Source: DATKDF01 sp963752045
Lineage (GTDB): Bacteria > Acidobacteriota > Vicinamibacteria > Vicinamibacterales > SCN-69-37
Length of the DNA: 64,000 nt
Direction of reading: 5' to 3'
NCBI GenBank assembly: GCA_963752045.1
Contig: CAVVWN010000015.1
Location: forward strand, 1-64,000
The notes below the pieces were generated by a model. That model searched no databases, was not told the DNA's origin, and worked only from the letters and a program-made list of their open reading frames with translations. Position numbers and translations under genes: made by a program. Each line of letters opens with the position of its first letter. Position 1 is the first letter of the stretch. Below are positions 1 to 6,740 of this stretch, piece by piece.

Positions 1-803
1 TCACCAAACACATCGTCGGCCACCTTGACTACCTGCGCCTCTAGCGGGCCTCTCCCTCTCGTCAAGAGCGGCACGAACTCCGAGGCGCCCGATTGGGCAG
101 CTTCAAGCGCGTCCGCCGAGGCAAGGCGAGCCACCAACAGGAGCACTGGGCCGTTCGAGGTCGACCATGCCGGTACCCCCAACGGGAGCACCAAGTCGGG
201 GACTCGTCCCTGCAGGGCAACCGCCCGCGGCAGCACCCCAACGACTGTTCGAACGCGGTGGTCAACGTAGCTGTAGGTAAAGCCTACCGTCTGCCCCAAA
301 ACGTCCTCGCGCCCGCCAAAATGGGTCTGCCAGAAATCCCACGAGATCAAGACCGCTCCGTCATGGGCCGCCGTGTCCTCTTCGGCAATGAACAACCTGC
401 CTATGACCGGCTTCACTCCCAAGATCGGCAGCACCGACGCAGACACCTTCCACGTTTCAACGATGGCGCGACTGGGTCGATTGAGGACGACGCTCTCGCG
501 CGTCCACGCGCCGACGTCCTGGAATGCTGGAAGCGCCCTCAACGCCTGCCAGCTGGCCCAAGACACACCGGACGGCCGCGGTCGAATCGGTGAGGCATCC
601 CGCGCGCGGGAGCTGATGTAGACCAGGTTCTCCGCGTCCGGAAACGGCAGCGGCCGCAGGAGAACGATGCTCGCCACGGTCAAGATCGCGGTTGAAGTGG
701 CAATGGCCCCTGCGAGCCCGAGCAGCGACCAGTGGCTCGTCGCCGGGCGCCTCCAGATGGCCCGAACTGCAGCGCCGACGTCCTCAACGAGCGAGTGGAT
801 CAT
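1..803 (-). CDS. ADOP-type permease, N-terminal part (runs off the window)
   Basis: The minus-strand frame is open from an ATG at 803 to the window edge, giving about 267 residues. It begins MIHSLVEDVGAAVRAIWRRP, has one hydrophobic segment at roughly residues 25-50, then a soluble region with W-x-x-HFGG and GVLPRAV motifs. This is the MacB-type periplasmic core of ADOP (acidobacterial duplicated orphan permease) proteins. The C-terminal permease half lies outside the window. The gene starts 32 bases after the stop of the upstream exported protein and is probably its operon partner. No ATPase is encoded nearby, as is usual for orphan permeases. It is paralogous in layout to the permeases at 6741-9230 and 14152-16608. 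What it transports is unknown. Confidence 0.85.
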   Translation of the reverse strand, partial: MIHSLVEDVGAAVRAIWRRPATSHWSLLGLAGAIATSTAILTVASIVLLRPLPFPDAENLVYISSRARDASPIRPRPSGVSWASWQALRALPAFQDVGAWTRESVVLNRPSRAIVETWKVSASVLPILGVKPVIGRLFIAEEDTAAHDGAVLISWDFWQTHFGGREDVLGQTVGFTYSYVDHRVRTVVGVLPRAVALQGRVPDLVLPLGVPAWSTSNGPVLLLVARLASADALEAAQSGASEFVPLLTRGRGPLEAQVVKVADDVFG

Positions 804-835
804 GTGTTAAGCCAGACTCTGGTCTTAGCCTACGT

Positions 836-1996
836 CTACCTGACTACGATTGGCGTCCACAATTCCACCCCTCCCGCTCGATTGGCAGAGGCGGCACTCG
901 CGATGGCAAACGAGCCTCCGCGTCGCAGAAGTTCGCGGTCGAATCGCTTCATCGCGACGACGCTCCCGGTGTCGCTCCGGACGGCCTCGAGGACCCAGTC
1001 GAAACGACGGTCTTCGATTTCGGCACGTTCGCGCGCCGTCGCGGCAAGTTCCTCCTTCTCGGAGATCCGCCGGGGAATCCACTGCGGATCCGGCACCTTG
1101 TACAGAATCCAGACGAGGTCCTTTTCTGCCCAAATCGTCATGACGAATGGGTTAGCAACCTGATCCGCCGGCGCCGGTCTGCTGGACTCGCGAAACCACG
1201 TCGACTGGACCGTGACCTGCGCGACGCGGCGGCCGGTTGAAGGGTCCCAACGTTCGAGCAACCTGCCGCCCGGCGCGATGCTCCAGATGGTGCCGTCAGA
1301 ATTGAGGCAAACGGCTCGCGAGTTCTTGAAGACGTCGGCCGAACGAAACGGACCCTCGTCAGCGCCAAACGACCTCACGATGACGCCGTCCTTCGACATG
1401 GCGTGGAGGGGATGCCCGACCAGGGCTGGCGTTGCAATCTGTCTGACAACGAGGAACCCGCCACCGCCCAGCGGCAGGGCGGGAGGCTGAGGTAGTTCCG
1501 TCTTCGTTGTCACCTGATAGTCGGCATCAAAAGTCAGCAGCGCACCTGACCTCATGTCGTACGCTTGCACAGCTCCCATCGGGTCAACGAAGAAACCGGC
1601 GATGAGCCCAACGCTGGGGCGGGGCGAATCGAGTAGTCTCCCTTGTGTATCGAAAATCAAGAGCTGGGGAGAGTCAGCCGAGACTGCGGCATACCGACCA
1701 CGGCTATCACGCACGACCCTCCCGCTGATCGTAGTGATCTCGACTCCAGACAAGGTAACCATCGATTTCTTCTCGATGGTGCACCCACTACGGCATACCG
1801 CCGGAGTCTGGTCCACATCGGCCGTCACACCGTTAGAACCAAGGCGCTCAGCCGTTGCTCCAAGGGCAACACATAGCGTCGCGACCACCACCACGGCGAC
1901 TAGGGCCAGCCAACAACTCGACCGACTCGTGACTGGGGCCCGTCGGCCCGATCTGTTGCTTGAGGGAGGGTCTAACGCCGAGTCAGTACATTTCAC
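836..1996 (-). CDS. Exported beta-propeller-like protein of cassette A
   Basis: A 386-residue protein with a GTG start. A strong Shine-Dalgarno AAGGAGG lies about ten bases upstream, which decides this start. Residues about 27-47 form a signal anchor or signal peptide. A C-x3-C pair follows (AVCRSGC), then repeated short blade-like units (LLIFDTQGRLL, ALLTFDADYQV, GGRLLERWDPSTGR) resembling a six-bladed propeller. The charged C-terminus is rich in Arg and Glu. No enzyme motif is visible. It sits between the truncated thiol protein (2013-2234) and the ADOP gene (1-803) with short gaps, so it is the middle gene of cassette A. A periplasmic binding or accessory role for the permease is inference. 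Confidence 0.75.
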   Translation of the reverse strand: MKCTDSALDPPSSNRSGRRAPVTSRSSCWLALVAVVVVATLCVALGATAERLGSNGVTADVDQTPAVCRSGCTIEKKSMVTLSGVEITTISGRVVRDSRGRYAAVSADSPQLLIFDTQGRLLDSPRPSVGLIAGFFVDPMGAVQAYDMRSGALLTFDADYQVTTKTELPQPPALPLGGGGFLVVRQIATPALVGHPLHAMSKDGVIVRSFGADEGPFRSADVFKNSRAVCLNSDGTIWSIAPGGRLLERWDPSTGRRVAQVTVQSTWFRESSRPAPADQVANPFVMTIWAEKDLVWILYKVPDPQWIPRRISEKEELAATARERAEIEDRRFDWVLEAVRSDTGSVVAMKRFDRELLRRGGSFAIASAASANRAGGVELWTPIVVR

Positions 1997-2012
1997 TGTT
2001 GATTGTCCTCCT

Positions 2013-2234
2013 TCAATGCGTCAGCGAAGGTCGCATGACCATGACGACTGGCGCGACAGGCCTGCCCTTGGTCGGCGCGCCGTTAGTCGATATCGGTGCT
2101 TCGGTCACCGGCAGGCTCGGCGGCACAGCCGGCCAGATCCGGCTGCGGTTTGCCCACACCAGCGCCCCACAGGTGGCGACGATCGCGATCGTCGTCGCCA
2201 AGTCCACGAACGTCCGGCTTCGAGTGCTCAGCAT
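2013..2234 (-). pseudogene. Truncated DsbA/thioredoxin-like protein (73 aa)
   Basis: An N-terminal membrane segment (residues about 11-28) is followed by SLPVTEAPISTNGAPTKG and APVVMVM. That region closely resembles the lead-in of membrane-anchored DsbA-like thiol oxidoreductases, where a phenylalanine-rich strand and a CxxC active site normally follow. Here the frame ends six residues later, before any Cys. The stop is followed at once by the ribosome binding site of the next gene, so the catalytic domain has been lost by deletion or replacement. It occupies the place that the intact thioredoxin-like gene holds in cassette B (9662-10285). It could instead be a small membrane protein in its own right. 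Confidence 0.55.
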
Positions 2235-2350
2235 TGGGCGAAGACCCGAATCGGAACTTTACTCCTACTGCGGCATCGCTGGAACCCCTTGCGCGTTGAC
2301 GATTCCCGCAATTCGTTGACAGATCCCGCTGTGCTGTGTGGATCCGGTCA

Positions 2351-2806
2351 TCACCGGGTCTTCCGTGTCCCGGAGCGGTGCCGCTTCTGGCGTGCCCATT
2401 GCCGCTTCCGCCACTCGCCCGGCGTCACCCCCAGAGCGTGCCGGAAACAGCGAACGAGCTGCTCCGAATACCATCCGACCATGCGCGCGGCGTCTTTGAC
2501 GGTATTCCGCCGGTCGAGAAGATAGACCTTGGCGCGCTTGAGGCGCGCGTCCGCGACATGCTCCGGGAACGGCCGGCCCGTTTCCAAGTTGAGCAGATGC
2601 GACACCAGGGATTCCGATCGGCGGAGCGCCGCCGCAATGTGCGCCAGCCGGATGTGCTCATCGCAGGCGCGTGCGTCGATGTTTTCAAGGACGCGTTTCG
2701 TCAAATCGCTGAGCTGCCGGTTGGTCTGCTGCCTGCGGCCGCGCCGACGCCGAGTTTCTGAACCGCTCGTGCCAGTCGTGGATCGTTCATGGCCGTCGTC
2801 CCCCAT
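2351..2806 (-). CDS. AraC-family transcriptional regulator, short form
   Basis: The ATG at 2806 is preceded by GGAGG eight bases upstream, so I prefer this 151-residue form over a longer in-frame extension to 3022. Residues about 40-135 are a two-helix-turn-helix AraC domain: the first HTH is around HIAAALRRSESLVSHLL, the second around TVKDAARMVGWYSEQLVRCF, then the typical HALGVTPGEWRK ending. There is no sensory or receiver domain. The N-terminus is basic and the C-terminus is Arg/Lys rich. It is on the same strand as the cassette A operon and just upstream of it, so control of that operon is likely. The region behind it is filled by a decayed IS91-type transposase. Confidence 0.8.
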   Translation of the reverse strand: MGDDGHERSTTGTSGSETRRRRGRRQQTNRQLSDLTKRVLENIDARACDEHIRLAHIAAALRRSESLVSHLLNLETGRPFPEHVADARLKRAKVYLLDRRNTVKDAARMVGWYSEQLVRCFRHALGVTPGEWRKRQWARQKRHRSGTRKTR

Positions 2807-2997
2807 TGAGGCCCTCCACAGACAGACGCGCGGCAGATACAGGCCTGGATTTCCAGAGCTGCAGCCGCTGGATTCGACGCTGGCGACCGCCAACATTGCA
2901 GAATCCGTACCCCACGACAGTATCGTTCGGATCGGCCGGATCCCGGTGCACAGGTGTACAAACAGCGGCAAATCTGTGAAGTAGATTACGTTTCTGT

Positions 2998-3909
2998 CAG
3001 CGGTGCCCGGCAGGTGCCGCAACGAGCACTTGCCCGTCGCCGGTCACGTGTATCCGCTCGGCCGCGACCGGTGGCCGGAGCAGATGACGACAGACCTGTT
3101 CCAGCCTCGGGCGCTGCCCAGCCGGAATGACCAGCCTCGCGCGCAGGCTGAAGCCGCCGCGTCCACCCACGGATCCAGCGCCCGGCTTCCACCTCGTCGG
3201 CCACGAGCCCGCGCGAGGCTTGGTGTCGCGCGACCTGCGGCTCCACAGTCGCGAGCACCCCCTCACGTCCGGCGTCGTCGGGCGTCGAGTCCGGTGGAAG
3301 GCGGGCACCCCGTCCGCGCCCGGGGGGCAGCCACGCCATCGAGCACGAGCGCGTGAAAGTGCGGGTTCAAGTTCAGCGCGCCACCGAAGCGTTGAATGAC
3401 GACCACGGCGCCGCCTCGGCCACCGTCCACGCCGTCGTCCCGGGCCCGCTCACGCACGACGCGAAACGCCGCCCAGGACGCGGTCGACCACGTGCGCCGC
3501 GCGTTCGGCCATGCGTCGCCCGCCGCAACTCGGGCACACCCCGCGGCCCTTGCAGGAAAACGCGACCAGCCGGTCCAGGCCACAGCCGTCGCAGCGGAAC
3601 CGCGCGAAGCCGCCGGCGAGCCCCGGGGTCCCCGCCACGCGGACTGTGCGTAGTGGGTGGGAGCCAGCCGCATCGGAGAAACTGCCGGAGCGCCTGCTCG
3701 ACAAACCGTGGCACACATTCCCCGTCCCGGACGCTCTCCGCCTCGGCGAGGAGGGTCTCGAGGTCGCGCACGACCTGGTACAGCACCTCCGCGTCGGGAC
3801 ACCGCGGCGCGTACATCGTCGAGGGAGGGCCATCGACGACGATGGCTGCGCACGCCGCATGCCAGAGCCGAGACCGCGCACCCGGGCGGGTGCTCAGGCG
3901 GAGGCACAA
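2998..3909 (-). pseudogene. Decayed IS91-type (Y2/HUH) transposase
   Basis: Pieces of one protein are spread over all three minus-strand frames. In order they are a helical N-terminal segment (VLYQVVRDLETLLAEAESVRD, cut by a frameshift), a zinc-binding segment with CDGCGLDRLVAF and CKGRGVCPSCGGRRM, then LNLNPHFHALVLDGVA, which contains the HUH metal-binding motif. Near 3010-3150 the C-terminal FSLRARLVIPAGQRPRLEQV region appears. This order matches IS91/ISCR-type transposases. At least three frame changes are needed, so it cannot be active. Terminal sequences of the element were not recognised. It probably inserted upstream of the cassette A regulator and then decayed. Confidence 0.75.
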
Positions 3910-4008
3910 CCGGGTTGGCAGACCTTGCGGTCGGGCCGCGCGAGCAGGGTCGCAGGTTCTTCAACAACCGCCGCGGTTTACCGTGGTTCACCAACCGCCG
4001 ACACGAAC

Positions 4009-4030
4009 TGTGACGTTGTCACATTGTGAC
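4009..4030. promoter_or_regulatory. Overlapping TGTGAC/GTCACA operator-like repeats
   Basis: TGTGAC, GTCACA and again TGTGAC follow each other, forming two overlapping palindromes (TGTGAC-GTT-GTCACA and GTCAC-ATT-GTGAC). The arrangement looks like a protein-binding site with three half-sites. The nearest recognisable gene is the IS91 remnant, whose former promoter could have been here. The binding protein is unknown. Confidence 0.35.
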
Positions 4031-4623
4031 ATGCGTAGCAGAGCTCGGTTCTCAAGCCGTGTAGCGTAAGGAAACCGAGCGGCGAGCCCCATGAGACCGA
4101 CGGGACACTGTCCCCGCGGGGACAGACGCCGAGGGTTCATCCGAATAGGCCGGGAAACGGTGGCCTTCATCCTTCTCCGCGAGTTCGACGTGGCCCTCCC
4201 TGCGGGTGGCCCTGCTCGAGCGCGCCTGCAAACGGCAACCTGCACGTGACGCACACACCGAACGATCGAGCGGAACGGTCCGAGCCGCCAGGTGTCGGTA
4301 GTCCAGCGCTTCAATGGCCTCGGTGGCGACCTGGAAGGCCGAGCAGGTCTCGTCTACGCCTACGTTGTGCTCGGTCGGCTCTGGAACTTCAGCCGATCCG
4401 CCTGTCGGCGCTTCGTCGCGTGCGAGCTGACGTTCACGCATCCACGTCTGGCGGCGTGTCGGAGGCCGCATGAGGTCCTCAGCGCGCTGGGGACTGCCGG
4501 CCCCAGGCTGAGCCCAGGGCCTGGCCCCATGGTTGGCCCCCGAGCGTTGAGTTTCATCGCGACAAACTGGGCCTCGACGCCGACAGGGCTGGTCGCGGCG
4601 ACGGTCCCGGGCATGGTCCCAGG

Positions 4624-4669
4624 CAAGGGGGGAGCGACCCCCTCCGCCGCGGGGGTCGCTCCCCCCTTG
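4624..4669. repeat. Perfect 19-bp inverted repeat, 8-base loop
   Basis: Arms at 4624-4642 and 4651-4669 are exact reverse complements, with the core GGAGCGACCCC. The stem is almost entirely G and C and is not followed by a T-run. It could be a REP-like mobile palindrome or a transcription barrier. No gene flanks it closely enough to need a terminator. Confidence 0.6.
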
Positions 4670-4867
4670 CGCATCACGGACAGGGCCAGCGTTCTGCACG
4701 GTTCGAGCGCTGTGCAGGTTCACCGCGCGGCCGCCGCCGTGCGCAAGACCCGTCTGTGCTCCTGCGCAGCCGGAGACGTCCGGGCGGCCACCGGGCCACT
4801 CGCGACCGTTGACGCCAGGGGCCGCACCGAATGCTCGCGGCCGAGCACGCCGCGGTTACGAAGCTCG

Positions 4868-4993
4868 GCCATCACGCGTTCGATTCTGGGGCCGCCCTCG
4901 GATCGGTCAAGGCTCGTCGCCCTGCTCCGCCCGCTCCGCGGCTGCGGCCTTGACCGATCCTCCGGCCGGCCCGGCTGGGCTCATGCGTGATGG
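4868..4993. repeat. Nested inverted repeat, about 126 bp
   Basis: Outer arms GCCATCACGC (4868-4877) and GCGTGATGGC (4984-4993) enclose inner 14-base arms at 4900-4913 and 4947-4960 built on GATCGGTCAAGGC. The arms are exact and the sequence between them is GC-rich and partly complementary. The whole could fold into one long branched hairpin. It lies just upstream of the excisionase gene and may be a transposon end, a recombination site or a structured transcript. Confidence 0.4.
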
Positions 4994-5058
4994 CCCCGGT
5001 GTGCATCGGCACGGGCTCTTGCGTCAGCTCACAGGCTTCGCGGTGAGGTCTAATTCGA

Positions 5059-5277
5059 GTGCAGACACGCAAGACCCGGACGAGGACTCTGTTGCTGACT
5101 GCGGATGAAGTCGGTGCGTTGCTCCGAATCAGCCGCAAGGCCGTCTACGCGTTGATCGAGCGTCGACAACTGCCGGGCGTCAGGCGCATTGGCCGCCGTG
5201 TCCGGATTGACCGACGCGAGCTGCTAGACTGGCTCGACCACAACTGCGCGTCGTCGCCAGAGGAGAAATGGCGATGA
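5059..5277 (+). CDS. Excisionase-like HTH protein of the left island
   Basis: A 72-residue protein with a GTG start (a later TTG start is possible). The region LTADEVGALLRISRKAVYALIERRQLPGVRRIGRRVRIDRRELLDWL is a MerR/Xis-type winged-helix DNA-binding fold, as in phage and island excisionases. Its end overlaps the start of the integrase gene by ten bases, so the two are translated together. The expected role is recombination directionality: bending DNA at the attachment site so the adjacent integrase excises the island. Confidence 0.8.
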   Translation: MQTRKTRTRTLLLTADEVGALLRISRKAVYALIERRQLPGVRRIGRRVRIDRRELLDWLDHNCASSPEEKWR

Positions 5278-6395
5278 GCGTAAAGACGCGGCCGTACGTG
5301 AACGGTGGCTGGGAGGTGGACATTCGATTCCGCCTGCCGGACGGCACCGAAGTGAGAGAGCGCACGAAGAGCCCCGTGTCGGGCAAGTCGGCCTCGCAGC
5401 GTTGGGCCGAGGATCGTGAACGGGTCCTGCTGCTGCGAGGCAAACCGAGACCGCGGGCAGAACGGGAGGTGAAATCAGTCACGACGTTGAACGAGTTCGC
5501 GCCCAGGTTCCTCGACGGGTACGCGAGAGCGAACCGTCAGAAGCCGAGCGGGGTGGCGTCAAAAGAGACCATCCTGCGCGTGCACCTGGGCCGGCACCTG
5601 GGCGAGAAGCCGCTCGACCAGATCACGACCGAGGACGTGCAGCGGTTGAAGGCCGAGCTTCGAGGACGAGCCCCGAAGACGGTCAACAACGTGCTCACGG
5701 TCTTGAGCGTGGCGCTCAAGACGGCCGTCGCGTGGGGCGTCATCAACCGAGTGCCTTGCACGATCGAACTCGTGAAGACGACGGCACGGGCCGCGACGTT
5801 TCTGGACTTCGCGGCCTACGAGCGGCTGATGATCGCCGCTCGAGCAGACGGTGCGCTGGCGACCGCGGTCGTTCTGCTCGGAGGCGACGCCGGCCTCAGA
5901 TGCGGCGAGATGATGGCCCTCGGGTGGGAAGACGTGAACCTGGCGCAGCGGCAATTGGCGGTGACCCGATCCGAGTGGAAGGGCCACATGACCGCCCCGA
6001 AGGGAGGTCGGGTGCGATACATCCCGCTGACGGTTCGGCTGACCGACGCGCTACGAGACACGCGGCATCTCCGGAGCGAGCGCGTGCTCGTGGACAGCGA
6101 CGGCCGGGCCCTGACGCAGAAGGTGGTCCAGGGCATCGTGCGGCGCGTGGCTCGCAAGGCAGGCGTGCAATCGGGCGTGCACACACTACGCCACACGTTC
6201 TGCTCGCATCTGGCCATGCGTGGCGCGCCGGCCCGGGCAATCCAGGAGCTGGCCGGCCACCAGGACCTGACGACGACGCAGCGGTACATGCACCTGAGTC
6301 CGGCGGCGCTGCAGTCGGCCATCGAGATGCTCGAAGGACGGCCGAACGCGCCAGGCCATGGAGGAATACTGGAGGCCGCGGGAAAAGCGATGTGA
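5268..6395 (+). CDS. Tyrosine recombinase (integrase) of the left island
   Basis: 375 residues; the second ATG at 5274 is better spaced from the GGAG upstream. The N-terminal half holds an arm-binding/SAM-like core-binding domain (about residues 70-165). The C-terminal catalytic domain has the full tyrosine-recombinase set: Arg211 in GLRCGEM, His305 and Arg308 in HTLRH, His331 in AGHQD, and Tyr340 as nucleophile. It ends 114 bases before the 21-bp tmRNA-derived repeat at 6510-6530, which is therefore its probable target. The protein looks intact and is encoded with its excisionase (5059-5277). Confidence 0.9.
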   Translation: MAMSVKTRPYVNGGWEVDIRFRLPDGTEVRERTKSPVSGKSASQRWAEDRERVLLLRGKPRPRAEREVKSVTTLNEFAPRFLDGYARANRQKPSGVASKETILRVHLGRHLGEKPLDQITTEDVQRLKAELRGRAPKTVNNVLTVLSVALKTAVAWGVINRVPCTIELVKTTARAATFLDFAAYERLMIAARADGALATAVVLLGGDAGLRCGEMMALGWEDVNLAQRQLAVTRSEWKGHMTAPKGGRVRYIPLTVRLTDALRDTRHLRSERVLVDSDGRALTQKVVQGIVRRVARKAGVQSGVHTLRHTFCSHLAMRGAPARAIQELAGHQDLTTTQRYMHLSPAALQSAIEMLEGRPNAPGHGGILEAAGKAM

Positions 6396-6480
6396 TGGAC
6401 TCGGTTGAAGCGAAAGGTGGCTTGCCAACCGAAGCGCGCAAGTGACTGAGTCGGCCCACCTTCGCCAAGGCTACGGTGGG

Positions 6481-6511
6481 CAACCTTCGCCTGACACACG
6501 CGCGAAGGTTG
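6481..6511. terminator. Hairpin after the left integrase gene
   Basis: Arms CAACCTTCGC (6481-6490) and GCGAAGGTTG (6502-6511) form a ten-base stem directly between the integrase stop and the attachment repeat. It may end integrase transcription or be part of the recombination site. There is no T-run. Confidence 0.35.
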
Positions 6512-6530
6512 GTGGAGGCGGCGGGAGTCG
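6510..6530. repeat. att direct repeat (copy of the ssrA 3' end)
   Basis: These 21 bases are identical and in the same orientation as 20108-20128, the last 21 bases of the tmRNA gene. They mark the junction between two tandemly integrated islands. Similarity ends sharply after the repeat, as expected for a site-specific recombination product. Confidence 0.85.
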
Positions 6531-6740
6531 GTCGGCGCGAATCCGCGAATTCGTTAGGAATTTGAGCAATTCGATACGCCAGAAGCGCTCGATCGGCTCA
6601 AAGACCGCGGTGCAGGTACAAAACAGGTACAGTGGGAATGGTCGTTTGGACTTCCCCCTTCACGACTTGGACGCGAGACTCCTCCGCAAGATCTCAGTTG
6701 CCGCCAGACGCCGCCTTTCTGCCCTTCATCGTGCGCGAGA
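6531..6740. other. Left terminal non-coding segment of the right island
   Basis: No gene is seen between the attachment repeat and the end of the ADOP gene. It contains an 18-base motif at 6618-6635 that recurs at the other end of the same island. Confidence 0.5.
6618..6635. promoter_or_regulatory. Candidate integrase arm-type site, left copy
   Basis: ACAAAAYAGGTACAGYGG is found here and at 20047-20064 with 16 of 18 bases identical and in the same orientation. The two copies lie just inside the two ends of the right island, 87 and 43 bases from the att repeats. That placement suits arm-type binding sites for the integrase at 18930-20024. Confidence 0.4.

Larger units (their letters stand above)
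3910..5058. other. Gene-poor stretch between IS remnant and excisionase
   Basis: No convincing protein is seen here. Open frames are present on both strands, but they have low-complexity Arg/Pro/Ala composition, no recognisable domain and no good ribosome binding sites. The stretch is rich in inverted repeats: TGTGAC half-sites at 4009-4030, a perfect 19-bp hairpin at 4624-4669 and a nested inverted repeat at 4868-4993. It is probably a scar region of the left island. Confidence 0.5.

Noticed and set aside
4052..4723. 223-codon minus-strand frame in the gene-poor stretch
   Set aside because: No ribosome binding site, no domain, and it runs through a perfect hairpin; coding is not supported.
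4868..4993. Retron-like msr/msd structure
   Set aside because: No reverse transcriptase gene is in the window; the resemblance is limited to nested inverted repeats.
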